From Bacillota bacterium (lineage in GTDB: Bacteria > Bacillota > Limnochordia > Darwinibacteriales > DTU012): DNA of 64,000 bases. Shown here in pieces: positions 47,958 through 59,800 of this stretch. Location: positions 1-64,000 of the forward strand of contig JAAYNP010000086.1 in the NCBI GenBank assembly GCA_012520795.1. The letters run 5' to 3'. Made by a program: the position numbers and the translations under genes. The notes under the pieces were generated by a model. That model was not told the DNA's origin. It saw only the letters and a list, made by a program, of their open reading frames with translations, and made no database searches. Position 1 is the first letter of the stretch. Each line of letters starts with the position of its first letter.

Positions 47958-48413
47958 TTAATCGCGGCTCTCTTCATCCTCCCCATCTTCATCTGATTCG
48001 AAGTCGTCTTCATCAAAGTCGTCACTGGAATAGACGATCTCCCCACATTCCGGGCAAGCGATCTCCACATCGTCATCGTAGAGAAAACCTTCTTCAAATG
48101 AGATCAGGTTTTGACAATTGGGGCACTCAATTTCAACCATTTCAAACTCATCGTCGAAGTCTTGATCTATTTCTTCATGATCATGGCATTCACACGCATA
48201 CTCTTCCAGATCGGCCAAGTCTGCGTCAAGTGCTTCCAGATAGTCCTCCAGTTCGTCCTGGCCGTAATACAGATCCTCCACATCATCAGCCAAATCGTCC
48301 AGTACTTCGATGAGCCTGTGCATAACAGCCTTTAACTTCTCCGCATTGCCAATATCTTCTGTACTGTCCAGCATCCCGCGCAAATAGGCGATTTTTTCCT
48401 TTATTGCTGCCAA
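47958..48413 (-). CDS. Acidic zinc-ribbon protein (CD1247 N-terminal domain-like)
   Basis: KEKIAYLRGMLDS.. N-terminus; CPNCQNLISFEEG...CPECGEIV two-CxxC ribbon; very acidic C-terminus. Confidence 0.8.
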   Translation of the reverse strand: MAAIKEKIAYLRGMLDSTEDIGNAEKLKAVMHRLIEVLDDLADDVEDLYYGQDELEDYLEALDADLADLEEYACECHDHEEIDQDFDDEFEMVEIECPNCQNLISFEEGFLYDDDVEIACPECGEIVYSSDDFDEDDFESDEDGEDEESRD

Positions 48414-48440
48414 TCCTTACACCCCCTGTTTAGTATTATC

Positions 48441-48998
48441 TTATGCTCTGGAGAGATATTCTCCAGTTCTGGTATCGACCTTGATTACTTCTCCCTGTTC
48501 AATAAACAACGGCACCTGCACTGTGATACCGGTTTCCAGTTTGGCCGGCTTTGTCGCGCCTGTGGCGGTATCACCACGGAAACCAGGCTCAGTTTCGATC
48601 ACCTTAAGATTGACGGTAGTCGGCAGATCTACACCAATGGGAGAGCCTTCGAAGAACTGGATGCCGATGACCATGTTTTCCAGCAGGTATCTTGGTGCGT
48701 CACCCAAATCGTCTCTCCGCAGGCTGATTTGGTTATAGTCATTGGTATCCATGAAGAAATACTCGCCATCGGCTTCATAAAGAAACTGCATCTGCTTCGT
48801 TTCCACGATGGCCCGTTCCACCCGTTCGCCGGCTCTAAAGGTCATTTCCCGGACTGCCCCGGTTTTGACATTCTTGAGCTTTGTCCGAACAAACGCTGCA
48901 CCTTTGCCCGGCTTGACGTGCAAGAATTCGACTACGCTATATACCTCGCCTTCAACTTGAATTGTCAAGCCTGTCCGCAAATCATTAACCGATATCAT
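48441..48998 (-). CDS. efp: Elongation factor P
   Basis: [69 protein letters not shown]. Confidence 0.98.
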   Translation of the reverse strand: MISVNDLRTGLTIQVEGEVYSVVEFLHVKPGKGAAFVRTKLKNVKTGAVREMTFRAGERVERAIVETKQMQFLYEADGEYFFMDTNDYNQISLRRDDLGDAPRYLLENMVIGIQFFEGSPIGVDLPTTVNLKVIETEPGFRGDTATGATKPAKLETGITVQVPLFIEQGEVIKVDTRTGEYLSRA

Positions 48999-49028
48999 GC
49001 CTACCTTCCCTTCTGTCTCAATCTATCC

Positions 49029-50090
49029 CTATTCGATGATGGTCAGCTCTTTGGTTAGCTCGGTAAGGATATCACATCCTGATTCAGTGACGACAACCAG
49101 ATCCTCTATCCGCACCCCGCCCCATCCCGGCAAATAGATGCCTGGCTCAACCGTGACCACCATTCTCGGAGCCAGCGGCTCCTCATTAAACTGCGACAAA
49201 CGTGGATCTTCGTGAATCTCCAAACCGACACCATGGCCCAGGCTGTGGCCGAAATTGCGATCATAACCAGCTCTTCTTATTACATCCCTGGCTGCACTGT
49301 CCACCTCTCTACCCGTTAACCCTGGTTTGAGGACGTTTAAGGCCGCCGTCTGGGCTTCAAGGACAATATTGTAGATCTCGAGCTGTTTTGGTTCAGGCCG
49401 GCCAACCACAAAGGTCCGGGTAAGGTCTGAGCAATAACCCTGATAAACACACCCCATGTCGATTACGATAAAATCGCCTGCTTGAATCTTGCGATCGCTG
49501 GGAATGGCATGGGGCAGCGCTCCTCTTGGCCCGGATCCCACAATGGGATCGAAAGCAACTGCCTTGGCTCCCAACCTGCGCATCATGTATTCCAGCTCCA
49601 GAGCCAGCTCAGCTTCGGCCATTCCCGGTTTAATCCGGGGAACCAAAGCAGTCAGCGCCTCCACGGCTATCTTTGCGGCAGCGGCAATCTTCTCGATCTC
49701 GTCAGAGGTCTTTACTCGCCGCAGCTGGGCAACCAAGCCCTTTGTAGGTACAAATTCCACTGCCTCGAACTTCTCCTGCCATTCTGCCAGTTGGTTGACG
49801 GTTATGTATTCGCTTTCAAAAGCAACTCTGCGCACCCGGCGTTCTTCAATCAGCTGCGCCATGGCCTCTTCCAGAGTGGACTGCTGCAGGATGATCTCCC
49901 AGTCAGGGCTCTGCTCGCCTGCCTGTTCCGTATAGCGGAAGTCCGTAATCAAGATATTGGCATCATGGCTAATCCAGACTAAGCCTGCGCTTCCTGTGAA
50001 TTTTGTCAGGTAACGTCTGTGCGTTTGATGCATAGATATGAAAACGTCACAATTAATCTCTGCTAAACGGCTGCGGATCTGATTCAGCAA
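49029..50090 (-). CDS. M24 family Xaa-Pro aminopeptidase
   Basis: [60 protein letters not shown]. Confidence 0.95.
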   Translation of the reverse strand: MLNQIRSRLAEINCDVFISMHQTHRRYLTKFTGSAGLVWISHDANILITDFRYTEQAGEQSPDWEIILQQSTLEEAMAQLIEERRVRRVAFESEYITVNQLAEWQEKFEAVEFVPTKGLVAQLRRVKTSDEIEKIAAAAKIAVEALTALVPRIKPGMAEAELALELEYMMRRLGAKAVAFDPIVGSGPRGALPHAIPSDRKIQAGDFIVIDMGCVYQGYCSDLTRTFVVGRPEPKQLEIYNIVLEAQTAALNVLKPGLTGREVDSAARDVIRRAGYDRNFGHSLGHGVGLEIHEDPRLSQFNEEPLAPRMVVTVEPGIYLPGWGGVRIEDLVVVTESGCDILTELTKELTIIE

Positions 50091-50535
50091 TATTCTTCTC
50101 CTCTCTGCACAGATAATCTATCAAGCCCTGCAGCGCCAATAAGTAACCAAAATCGCCCAACCCGCTGATCTGCCCAATGCAGACAGGTGCTATCACCGAA
50201 GTATGCCTAAAAGCCTCCCGTTGATATATCTGGGATATATGTACCTCTACCGCTGGAATCCCCAAGGCTTTAATGCAGTCGCGAATAGCATACGAATAGT
50301 GAGTGAAAGCACCGGGATTGATAATCAGGCCGGCGGCCTCGCGGTGCTTATGCAGAAAATCAATAATCTCGCCTTCTCCATTAGCCTGGAAACAGCTGAG
50401 GCGGAAGCCCTGTTTGTTGGCGGCAATTGTCACCATCCGCTCAATGTCAGCCAGCTTTGCTTCTCCGTATATCTCAGGTTCCCGGGTACCAAGCAAATTG
50501 AGGTTTGGGCCATTGACAAGCAAGATTTCCATCAT
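50053..50535 (-). CDS. aroQ: Type II 3-dehydroquinate dehydratase
   Basis: [38 protein letters not shown]. Confidence 0.97.
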   Translation of the reverse strand: MMEILLVNGPNLNLLGTREPEIYGEAKLADIERMVTIAANKQGFRLSCFQANGEGEIIDFLHKHREAAGLIINPGAFTHYSYAIRDCIKALGIPAVEVHISQIYQREAFRHTSVIAPVCIGQISGLGDFGYLLALQGLIDYLCREEKNIAESDPQPFSRD

Positions 50536-51062
50536 GCCTCACCTGCATCCAAAAAATTCAAAACCGTTTCCACCACTTGAACCGCCGCCACATCTGATGT
50601 ATCGATCATGGCGTCAGCAAGCTGTTGATACCAATGCTCTCTCTTAGCCAACAGATCCGTAATCGTATCCAAGGGTTTTTCGTTATTTAGAAGCGGCCGC
50701 TCCAGGCTGCGGCCAACCCGCTTCATGATCACTCCAGGCCGTGCCTTAAGCCAGACGATTCTGCTCCCTGCAGTACGGCTTTGTTCCAACAAAGCGCGGG
50801 CCGCAGAATGAGTTACGATCCCGCCTCCGGTGGCAATAACCTGGCCGGAACCCTGCAGTATCCCCTGCAGTACCTCCACTTCAACCTGGCGAAAATACTC
50901 TTCCCCACGGTAGTGGAAAATATGAGCAATAGTGCATTTAAGCTCGCGTTCAATCTCGTGGTCTGTGTCTATGAAGGACCATTTCAACCGTTGAGCGCAG
51001 CTGCGGCCAACAGTTGTTTTCCCCGTTCCCATGAATCCAATCAGGATCAGATTCCGGACCAT
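50532..51062 (-). CDS. aroK: Shikimate kinase
   Basis: [42 protein letters not shown]. Confidence 0.95.
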   Translation of the reverse strand: MVRNLILIGFMGTGKTTVGRSCAQRLKWSFIDTDHEIERELKCTIAHIFHYRGEEYFRQVEVEVLQGILQGSGQVIATGGGIVTHSAARALLEQSRTAGSRIVWLKARPGVIMKRVGRSLERPLLNNEKPLDTITDLLAKREHWYQQLADAMIDTSDVAAVQVVETVLNFLDAGEA

Positions 51063-51149
51063 ATGCTCAGCCTCATAAGTGTTTGATTTCAACAAAGGTT
51101 CTTTCTCTATCCATAATGGAAATTCCTGCAAAAAGAAACAACTCCCATT

Positions 51150-52259
51150 TCAGGAGCTGCTTGATGACCAGTGAATGGAACGCTTATCACCGATTAGGTT
51201 GGCCCTGAGTGAATAACCTACGCCCCGGGGAATGGTCAGCCGGCATGAAACCCTTTGCCTGCGGGCGGAAATCCATCCTAAACCGTGAATGCACAGATCC
51301 TGGTTTAGTTCGATGGTTAATTCAACCTGATCCCACTCATCCAGCCTGCAGCTGCCGCACGTTTGGGCAAGCCAGCGGGTTACCTTGCCCGCATTGGCCC
51401 GCTGCCAGGTTACCTGAGACGCGGTAAAGCCAATCATCACCACGTCCTCATTGGCCTGCGGGTGTACGGCTGCCAGGCCCGGTACAACCAAAGCGCTGCG
51501 AGTATTGACTTGATACAGGCTGACATTGAGCCTTCGGGCAGGAATCAGTTTTACAGCACAGTCTGGGCAGACCAGATCCGTAAGCCTGCCTTTAGGCACC
51601 ATGCCTGGCGAGTCACTGAGAATCAAGCTGTGATCCAGGTTCCAGCGGGTCAGTGCCACCGTTGTGCCGGGAAATACAGCTGTAGTAGGCATAAGAGCAG
51701 ATTCTCCGCCCTGGTGCTCCAAGATTTTCACAATCAAGCTGGACTTGCCTACATTGGTAACACCTACAACAATCCATTTCCGGGCTGAAGACCTGGCCAT
51801 CAGCTCCAGCAAGCCGTCAATTCCATAACCCGTAGTACCGCTTACAGCAACCAGTTCTGAGTCAATTCCCAGCGCCTTGAGTTTGTGTTTCGCCCAGAGT
51901 TTGACCTCCTGAACTGTGGTTTTACGAGGCAACAAATCCACTTTGTTCAGAGCGATGATCTGCTGATGTTTCCGCAACAGCCGATCAATGTTCCTGGGAA
52001 TGCTGGCTTCAAAATCCATCAGATCCAGGATCAGTACTACGCCTTCGGCCCACTTAAGGCCTTCCTGGACTATCTGCAGCCCATCAAATCCATCAGTGTA
52101 TGCCTGATCCTTGCCGTAATGCCTGATACGATAACAGCGCTGGCAAAGTACCACTTCTTGATTAGATGTCAGCACGTGCCCGGGTAGATAGCCTAATCCA
52201 CCCGGCTGATCAGATTGCAGCTCGGCGCCGCATCCTAGGCATTGTCTCTGCACCTTCAT
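51150..52259 (-). CDS. yqeH: Circularly permuted GTPase YqeH
   Basis: CLGCGAELQS..CQRCYRIRHYG zinc finger; NKVDLL before GVTNVGKSSLI. Confidence 0.95.
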   Translation of the reverse strand: MKVQRQCLGCGAELQSDQPGGLGYLPGHVLTSNQEVVLCQRCYRIRHYGKDQAYTDGFDGLQIVQEGLKWAEGVVLILDLMDFEASIPRNIDRLLRKHQQIIALNKVDLLPRKTTVQEVKLWAKHKLKALGIDSELVAVSGTTGYGIDGLLELMARSSARKWIVVGVTNVGKSSLIVKILEHQGGESALMPTTAVFPGTTVALTRWNLDHSLILSDSPGMVPKGRLTDLVCPDCAVKLIPARRLNVSLYQVNTRSALVVPGLAAVHPQANEDVVMIGFTASQVTWQRANAGKVTRWLAQTCGSCRLDEWDQVELTIELNQDLCIHGLGWISARRQRVSCRLTIPRGVGYSLRANLIGDKRSIHWSSSSS

Positions 52260-52795
52260 AGCTCTCCTTCATTGCGCCGATTAATGATCTCAGCTGCCAG
52301 CAAACCCTTTTTCACAAACCTGTTCAGCATGCGCCGCTCAAGCCTGCGGACAAGCCGAGTGGTGCTAAACTCATTTTTCCCCAAAGGAGTGATTAAAATC
52401 GTGTGAATGTCCAGGCGGTTCGCCCCCAAGACATCTGTAAACAGCTGATCGCCAATCATTGCCACCTCAGCCGCCTCCTTGTCCAGAAGCTCCAGCGCCC
52501 GCAAAAACGGGCTCCTTGTCGGTTTGTAGGCGCTGATCACCGCAGGTATGTCCATCATTTTGGCAAAATGAATGACCCTTTTCGGCCTGCCGTTGGATAC
52601 AAGGCAGATTCTAAAACCTTCTGATTTTGCTTTGATAATCCAGGCTTTGAACTCCTGATCCAACTCTTCGCTGTCGTAACGGACCAGCGTATTATCGAGA
52701 TCCAACAGCAGTCCCGATATGCCACGCTTGCGCAGTTGATCCAAATCGATATCCGTAATGCGGTTATACACTTGCTTGGGGAGTAACAGCTTCAT
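52256..52795 (-). CDS. yqeG: HAD phosphatase, YqeG family
   Basis: GLLLDLDNTLVRYDSEELDQEFKAWI; VAMIGDQLFTDVLGANRLDIHTILI. Confidence 0.96.
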   Translation of the reverse strand: MKLLLPKQVYNRITDIDLDQLRKRGISGLLLDLDNTLVRYDSEELDQEFKAWIIKAKSEGFRICLVSNGRPKRVIHFAKMMDIPAVISAYKPTRSPFLRALELLDKEAAEVAMIGDQLFTDVLGANRLDIHTILITPLGKNEFSTTRLVRRLERRMLNRFVKKGLLAAEIINRRNEGEL

Positions 52796-52851
52796 AACGA
52801 CTCCTTGCCTGCATGTTTTTCCTTATTATACCACAACTGGTGGCAAACACA

Positions 52852-52875
52852 AAGAAAGGGGCTTCGCCCCTTACA
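52852..52875 (-). terminator. Hairpin terminator overlapping the sigK stop
   Basis: Minus strand AAGGGGC-GAA-GCCCCTT-TCTTTG. Confidence 0.6.
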
Positions 52876-53575
52876 GATCAGCACCCATCCTTTCCTGCAG
52901 TTTGGATAAGGCCCGTTTCTCAATTCTGGATACATATGAACGGGAAATACCCATCTTCTGGCTGATTTCACGCTGAGTCTGCCTTTCTGACTGTCCCAAG
53001 CCATAGCGCAGCTCCAATACCTGTTTCTCCCTCTTACTCAAATACTTGAGCTTATCCTGCAGCTCAGCCTGATCTGCCTGTAATTCAACCTGATCAAACA
53101 CATAATCCGAATCAGTCCCAAATATGTCAATCAGGCTTAATTCATTCCCCTCCCGATCTGAACCAATCGGATCGTAGAGCATTACTTCACGCTTCAGTTT
53201 CTTGGTCGTCCTAAGATGCATCAACACCTCGTTCTCAATACAGCGGGCAGCATATGTTGCCAATCTCGTTTGTTTATCAGCATCGTAAGTATTAATGGCC
53301 TTAATCAGCCCTATCGTACCAATTGAGATTAAATCTTCCAGATCCTCACCCTTTTTATCGAACTTCTTGACAATATGGGCTACAAGCCTGAGGTTGCGTT
53401 CTACCAAAATGTTGCGGGCCTCGATAGAGCCCGCTTTCATTTTATCCAATAAATCCTTTTCCTCCTCTGGAGTCAGAGGTTTGGGAAAGACATTGCTGTT
53501 GGTGATATAAGAGACAAGCAGGGCTGCGCCCTGGACTATCCAATCAAAGGCGGCAAATACCAAGGAAGGAAGCAT
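52871..53575 (-). CDS. sigK: RNA polymerase sigma-K factor, uninterrupted
   Basis: FPKPLTPEEEKDLLDKMKAGSIEARNILVERNLRLVAHIVKKF; LMHLRTTKKLKREVMLYDPIGSDREGNELSLIDI. Confidence 0.93.
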   Translation of the reverse strand: MLPSLVFAAFDWIVQGAALLVSYITNSNVFPKPLTPEEEKDLLDKMKAGSIEARNILVERNLRLVAHIVKKFDKKGEDLEDLISIGTIGLIKAINTYDADKQTRLATYAARCIENEVLMHLRTTKKLKREVMLYDPIGSDREGNELSLIDIFGTDSDYVFDQVELQADQAELQDKLKYLSKREKQVLELRYGLGQSERQTQREISQKMGISRSYVSRIEKRALSKLQERMGADL

Positions 53576-53718
53576 TGTGTCACCCCCTCAAGATCAAAGC
53601 CTGATCATAAAACCTCCACTCTACAGCTTATGACCTTAAGCTGGGTTTTGTGCCTGTCTGCTTCCTCAAACCCAAATATATGCCGGATACCACCGCGTCA
53701 GCCGGCCGCATCGCCTTA

Positions 53719-53934
53719 TTACAGATTGCTCAGTCTATCATTGGTCTTCTTCAAATAATGCACAGCCCCAATCCTGTCCGCAAGTTCTTGGGCTTTACGG
53801 TAGCAAAACCTGGCTGCCGCGTCATTTTCCTTTTCCAAATAGTAATCTCCCAATCTCATAAAATAACGAACCTTTTTCTTCGGAAGTTGAGGCATGCGCC
53901 ACAGCAGGCGCAAAAACCACGGGCCGCTTTCCAT
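53719..53934 (-). CDS. Small TPR-like hypothetical protein
   Basis: 71-aa ORF with helical repeat KVRYFMRLGDYYLEKENDAAARFCYRKAQELA. Confidence 0.5.
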   Translation of the reverse strand: MESGPWFLRLLWRMPQLPKKKVRYFMRLGDYYLEKENDAAARFCYRKAQELADRIGAVHYLKKTNDRLSNL

Positions 53935-54114
53935 TCAGGCTATCACTCCATCAAAATCCCAGTAATCATGATATTAATCAGGATATCATATACAAGCCGC
54001 AGGGGCAATATCCATCTTTCGCTATGTCCTTCAGGTATTTCCTTTGACTTGCGCACTGTTCTCATGTTATGCTAAGAAACCGTAACAAGCTAGTTTGGAT
54101 AAGGAGGGATTGAA

Positions 54115-54843
54115 ATGAAAACAGGCATGCTCAAGTCTTTCGCAGTGCTGATCTTGATCATCCACTGTGCGGCAACCATTGCTTACGCTGCCGTTTCAGT
54201 CGACAACCTTTCACTCGTCCTGACCGCTAAATACAAGGCAAATCCTATATTCGGTACAGTCCGGGCAGCAGAATCCGGGCTGCCACTCCATTCGGGGAGT
54301 GTTTCTCTTAACGGCCAATCTGCGCCCATTAAAGACGGGCACTTCACACTGGCTGAGGTTCCCCTGGGAAGGCATACTTTGCAGATAACCGGCCCCTACC
54401 GCCAACCAACTACGGTAACCATTACTGTTGAACCGGGGCTTAACCGATTTGATCTGCAAATCGGCTCCAGTTTCAGCCAGGAAGAAATCGATGCCCTCGC
54501 CAGGATAACCCGGGCTGAAGCTGAAGGTGAAGCGGCCGCGGGCAAAGCTGCGGTTGCTGCAACCGTACTCAACAGGGTCAAGAGCGAACGCTACCCGGCA
54601 ACCATCATCGGAGTGATCTATCAGAGAATCAACGGGCGCTATCAATACTCGCCGGTGGCTGATGGCAGGATCAATCTTCCTCCACGCCCTGAGGATTATC
54701 AGGCCGCATTTCAAGCACTGGCCGGTTTTGACCCCTCAAATGGAGCAACCGGATTCTTCAATCCGGCGAAAACTTCCGACCGATGGGTCCGTTCCCACCC
54801 AGTGACTGCCGTAATCGACAGGCACACATTTTTCAGATACTAG
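54115..54843 (+). CDS. Secreted cell-wall hydrolase, SleB/CwlJ (Hydrolase_2) type
   Basis: Signal peptide; LARITRAEAEGEAAAGKAAVAATVLNRVKSERYPATIIGVIYQ; N-terminal carboxypeptidase-regulatory-like domain. Confidence 0.9.
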   Translation: MKTGMLKSFAVLILIIHCAATIAYAAVSVDNLSLVLTAKYKANPIFGTVRAAESGLPLHSGSVSLNGQSAPIKDGHFTLAEVPLGRHTLQITGPYRQPTTVTITVEPGLNRFDLQIGSSFSQEEIDALARITRAEAEGEAAAGKAAVAATVLNRVKSERYPATIIGVIYQRINGRYQYSPVADGRINLPPRPEDYQAAFQALAGFDPSNGATGFFNPAKTSDRWVRSHPVTAVIDRHTFFRY

Positions 54844-54846
54844 AGA

Positions 54847-54873
54847 AAGCTGTTTGCCGTACGCAAACAGCTT
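54847..54873. terminator. 11-bp hairpin between convergent genes
   Basis: AAGCTGTTTGC-CGTAC-GCAAACAGCTT, poor U-tracts on both strands. Confidence 0.5.
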
Positions 54874-54904
54874 CTCACTCTTCGAACCGGGAAAATATGC
54901 TGGA

Positions 54905-55771
54905 TTATTCTCCACCCATACCGGATGTACCCATTGTCTCCACAATCTTACTCTGATTGATCACAAAGATAATAATTGGTACCGCCATCATGATCACCGT
55001 GATTGCCGCTGATACACCCGCACGGGCGATACCTCCGGTGGCGACCTGGCTTAATGCGTAAGGTAGAGTCTTTAACTCCTCCCGATAGATAAACAATGCC
55101 CCGGTCTCTCTCCACAGGTTTTGAAACACGAGAATAATCAGGGTCAACCAAGCTGGCTTAACAATGGGCATTGCAATCTGGGCATAGATCCTAAACTCGC
55201 CGGCGCCGTCTATCCGGGCTGCTTCTAGAAGTGAATCATGAACCATGGACGCCATAAACCTACTCACAAGATACAAACCCAAAGTCCACTGCCAATGAGG
55301 TATTATTACTGACCAATAGGTGTTGATCAAATTCAGCCGAGACATCAGCAAGTAATTTGGGATCGCGGTTACAGTCGGTGTAAACATCAGGGACAAGACA
55401 ATGATCTGCTCAATTGCTTTTCTACCGGGAAAAACATGTTTCGCCAGGGCGTATGCAGCCAGCGATCCAGTGAGTACGTTCCCTGCCATACCGACCAGCA
55501 CAATGAACAGTGAGTTAAACAAATATCTGGTAATCGGGACCCAGGATTTCCCCATCAATACCAGTAGATCGTTAAAGTTGTTTAAGGTGGGGTTCCTCAC
55601 GAAAAACTGTGGTGGGAACAGCCACAATTCATTGAGGGGCTTAAAGGCCTGGCTGATTGTATAAACCATGGGCATTGCCATAAATGCCGCTCCGATCGCC
55701 AGAAAGAAGAATATGACCAAATCTCCACCAGTAGAACGGGATAAACGTTTCTTCCTGATTCTGATTGCCAC
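54905..55771 (-). CDS. ABC sugar transporter permease (MalG/YtcP type)
   Basis: EAARIDGAGEFRIYAQIAMPIVKPAWLTLIIL EAA motif; six TM segments. Confidence 0.92.
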   Translation of the reverse strand: MAIRIRKKRLSRSTGGDLVIFFFLAIGAAFMAMPMVYTISQAFKPLNELWLFPPQFFVRNPTLNNFNDLLVLMGKSWVPITRYLFNSLFIVLVGMAGNVLTGSLAAYALAKHVFPGRKAIEQIIVLSLMFTPTVTAIPNYLLMSRLNLINTYWSVIIPHWQWTLGLYLVSRFMASMVHDSLLEAARIDGAGEFRIYAQIAMPIVKPAWLTLIILVFQNLWRETGALFIYREELKTLPYALSQVATGGIARAGVSAAITVIMMAVPIIIFVINQSKIVETMGTSGMGGE

Positions 55772-55782
55772 TGCGATCCCTC

Positions 55783-56769
55783 CTAGTTGCCGACCTTATG
55801 CAGCATCCGCTGCACTAATCTCTGACTGCCTACCATCACACAGAACAACAGTACGGATATGGCTGATGCATATCCCATTTCGTAGCGCACATTACCATAG
55901 TCCAGCAGGTGCTGCATGACCGTCCAGGTAGCATAATCCGTCGGGTTCGGCCCTGTCAAGGCCTGGATATTGCCGGCGGCATTGAACGACCCCGTAATGG
56001 ACATGATCGCTCCAAACATCAAAAAACCACGCATTGCCGGTAATGTCAGATACCACAATTCCTGCCACCTGTTCTTGATCCCATCGATGGCACCAGCTTC
56101 GTACAATGTGGGGCTGATTCCCTGCAGACCAGCTATGAAAGCCAGGAATGCCGTTCCCAGGCTCATCCACAGTGATACAATAATTACGATGGTCATCATG
56201 TACTTGGGATCAATCAGCCACCCGATTGGCCTGTCAATTATGCCTAAGTTAAGCAGATGAGCGTTGATATAACCATAAGTGTCCGTAGCAAACATGGTCT
56301 GCCAGATAACATACACATTCCCAGAAATCGACGGAGCATAGAAGAGCAGTGTGATAAACGCCCTCACCTTTGGCTGCAGTTCGTTGATAAACCAGGCAAC
56401 CAGGAAACTCACAATATAGCTGACAGGGCCTGTTATCACTGCAAACAACAGCGTGTTTTTGACAGCAATCAGGAATACTTCATCAGCCAAAAACAGACGG
56501 ATGTAATTGCCCCATCCAACCCAAGTCGGAAACTCAAGCATGTTAAAGTAGGTAAAGCTGAGCACAATTGATAGGAGCACAGGTATCACCGTAAATATTG
56601 TAAACAACAACAAAAACGGTGCTACGAATGCATATGAACGCCAGCTCTTTTTCATCTGGGCCCAGAGGCTATCCTTATGCTCAATCCCTGGACTGACCAT
56701 TTGTCTACGTGAAACTACAGAACTCACAAGAGCCCCTCCAATCCTGGAAATATTGTCTGGTGATTCCAC
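55783..56769 (-). CDS. ABC sugar transporter permease (MalF/LplB type)
   Basis: YEAGAIDGIKNRWQELWYLTLPAMRGFLMFGAI EAA motif. Confidence 0.92.
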   Translation of the reverse strand: MESPDNISRIGGALVSSVVSRRQMVSPGIEHKDSLWAQMKKSWRSYAFVAPFLLLFTIFTVIPVLLSIVLSFTYFNMLEFPTWVGWGNYIRLFLADEVFLIAVKNTLLFAVITGPVSYIVSFLVAWFINELQPKVRAFITLLFYAPSISGNVYVIWQTMFATDTYGYINAHLLNLGIIDRPIGWLIDPKYMMTIVIIVSLWMSLGTAFLAFIAGLQGISPTLYEAGAIDGIKNRWQELWYLTLPAMRGFLMFGAIMSITGSFNAAGNIQALTGPNPTDYATWTVMQHLLDYGNVRYEMGYASAISVLLFCVMVGSQRLVQRMLHKVGN

Positions 56770-56805
56770 CTTGGGAAACCCTGACGTGGAATCACCCGAT
56801 GCTGT

Positions 56806-59800
56806 CTACTGCTTCTCCACCTCTAATCTATATAAGTGGGTATAATGACTCCAGTAGAGGTCCTTCAACCCTTGGTCCAGCTTGCTGTAATCTGTTTCCA
56901 GACCAAACTCCTCGCGTTTGCGGACTATCTCTTCATTGATTTTACGGTTATATTCCAATATCGATTCGCGCAGCGGCTCATTCTTGATGACTACCGCCCG
57001 GAACAGCCAATCAAACTGGCGGTTGACGTAATAGCCTCCCAAAACGGCAGGTACTCCTTCCACCCACCGCCACTGCTCCATGAGCACATCGCGGGCCTCA
57101 ACATCCCACGGCAGTCGGGTGAGGGCTTCCACGTTGGCAGTGGCATAGCGGGCCGCTGCCCCCATCAAGCTCTCCATTTCCCGTCCAAACCGGGCTTGAA
57201 CCTCGGTTGAAGTCCACCATTTGAGGAACTCCCATGCCCATTCCTTCTTCTTGGACACTTCCAGAATTACCGCACCAGATGTACCGGCAGGCACAGCCAC
57301 AGCACCGGGAGCTACCGCTGTTCCCGCCACAGGCACTGTGCGGTTAATGGTCCCGTCTTCCATCACAGTGCCGGGTACCACGGTCATACCCCATTCACCC
57401 CGCAGTTCCGGCGCAAATACCTGCAGTTGGTTGTACAAGCCGTAGTTGGCAATCACCAATGGCATTTCACCCATGCGGAAGCGGTTGTCTTCCCTGTAAT
57501 CGAGCAGCATATTATGCAGAGTGTACAGCTGGGTCAGTTCCTTGAAGGTCTGAACTGCCACCTCCGCGTCAAGGTTTGTCATGATAACGTCCTCTTTGAA
57601 TAGGGGAATCCCTTGCTGATATAGGAACATCTGGTAAGTACCCATGTTCAACCTGATGCCGAAATCCATGTTTTCTTTCTGCAGTTCTGGAATGATGGCA
57701 TAGACATCGTCCCAAGTCTGGGGTACTTCAAGCCCCAGCTCCGCCAAAATATCCTTGCGATAAAACAGCATGGGGAAACCCTGGACTTCAGGCAGGGCAT
57801 ACACCTTGTCTCTAAAACTAAACGGCACAAAAGCGCTTTTCATAAACCTTTGGGCTACTTCATCGAAATCCTCGAACTGCCGCAGATCCGCCAAGGCATT
57901 ACGGAAGGCCAAGTCCATGTTGGAAGCGCCCAAAGCCACATCTGGAGCGGTTCCGGCGATAATCGAGGGGATAATCAGTGAATCCATGCTCTGAATCAAT
58001 TCCATATCAACCGGGATTCCTGTTTCCGGTGTAAAGCTGTCTTCGATCATTTGTTTCAAAGCCTGCGCCTGATCGCGCCCGGAACCGATCCAGACCCGCA
58101 GGACTTCATCGGTATCTTTAATCAATCCCCGATCGCCAACACGGGTATAATCATAGGTAAAAGACGCGAGGAACGCCCTAATCTCATGCATCCAGGTCTG
58201 GAGTGCCGTCGGTTTTGGATTAGGCAGCTTTTGATCCGGCGATGCTATGATAATAAAATCAATCTGCACCGGCTGCTCAATCGTTTGATTCAGCCAGGTC
58301 CCCATAGACCCCACGTTATCGCGGTATTCACCCAAGAGGCTGGGGATGGCATGAGGCCTTTCGGCCATATCCTCAAGCACCCGGGCAAATGAGGTCAGTG
58401 TGGCAACATGGCCGCCTTTCTGGCCAGTATAAGCCTCAAATTCGTCAGCAACGCTCCGAAGGACTGCCGCCTGTTCCCTCAAAGCAGGAATCAATCCGGG
58501 AATCTTCTGATCAAGCTGATAGCTCCGGAGCGGATCCGGTTGGCCGGAAGTAATCATGATAATTCGGCGATAAATGGTATTAAGGTCATAAATCAGGTTC
58601 TCGATTCTCCGGACCAAACCGGAAACATCGCCCAAAACCGCCGTAAGAGTCAACTCATGTTTGCCGGCTTCCAGATAGACCAGTGCTGTTTCTCCGTCGT
58701 CGGTCGTGGGGACAACCATCTCGTAACGGTTATCAAATCTGAACCTAAGGGCGTCAGCTTCCATAAACGGCACCTTGCCGTCAATTTTCAGCTGTCTCGA
58801 CGTGTAAATCCCCCGCCGCTGATCCTGCTTGCCCTTGATGGCAATCTGATACAAGCCGCTCTCCGGGACGTCGATTTCCCAAGCAGCCCAATCTCCGATC
58901 GCCTTCCAACCAGTACCGCCAATGCTGTTAAGCCGGATTTCGGAAGGATGATAAGGTACAACGGTAGGATCGCCCACATCATGGACAGGCATGATGGTCG
59001 GGCTGGAGCGGTACGCCGCAGCTTCTCCCTCAATTTGAATAAACACACCCGAAGTCGGCTTATACCCTGATGCTTCATATTGCGGTTTGACTTCGGTATA
59101 GGGCAAGGGCTTCTCATATTGGAACACCCTCAGGGAGTGGATGATAAGGGCTTCAGATACTGCTTCTAATCTTATTGTATTAGTCCCTTCCTTGAAATAA
59201 AACAAAAATGGAAACCGTTCATAACCGGCGGGATCGACAAACGCCGCTGTATTCCAACGCGGTATCTCAATCTGCCTTGGCCGAAGTTGGTTGCCATATA
59301 TGTCTACTTCAATCGGGCCTGCGTCTCCCCAACTCCTGTGCAAGACAATGTAGCCCGCTTCAGAAAAAGGCCTGACCCCATTAATCGCCACAGCCCTTTG
59401 GACCGATGCGCTGCGGCCTGGTACAGGGTAATAAGTAATTTCGATATTATATAAGCCGGCTTCTTCAACCTCTATTTCCCACTCAACATATCCACGCTCG
59501 CCTGTCTGGACAGATATGCCAGGCATTCCTTCAAAATCATAGAGCAATTTGATTTCTGCATCCAAATTGGAAAGGCTTACAGCCGGAATCAGGATCTCCC
59601 GATCTGGCCTGACGGCGTCCGGATATTGCGCCAAATACTCGGGATAGGTTATGGCACGCTTGTAAGCAGTAAGCTGTGCTGTCGCCGACCCAATAGAATC
59701 ATCGCCATCCGGAACCTCTGCTGCCGAATCCTCCGCTGCCACTGCTTGAGGATCATTATCTGCCTGAGCCCCCACCAGGTGCGGCAAGCCAATAATGCCA

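Noticed and set aside
48111-48335. Hydrophobic plus-strand ORF MTIGALNFNHFKLIVEVLIYFFMIM...
   Set aside because: It is the antisense reading of the Asp/Glu-rich protein (GAT/GAA codons read as Ile/Phe), an artefact of composition.
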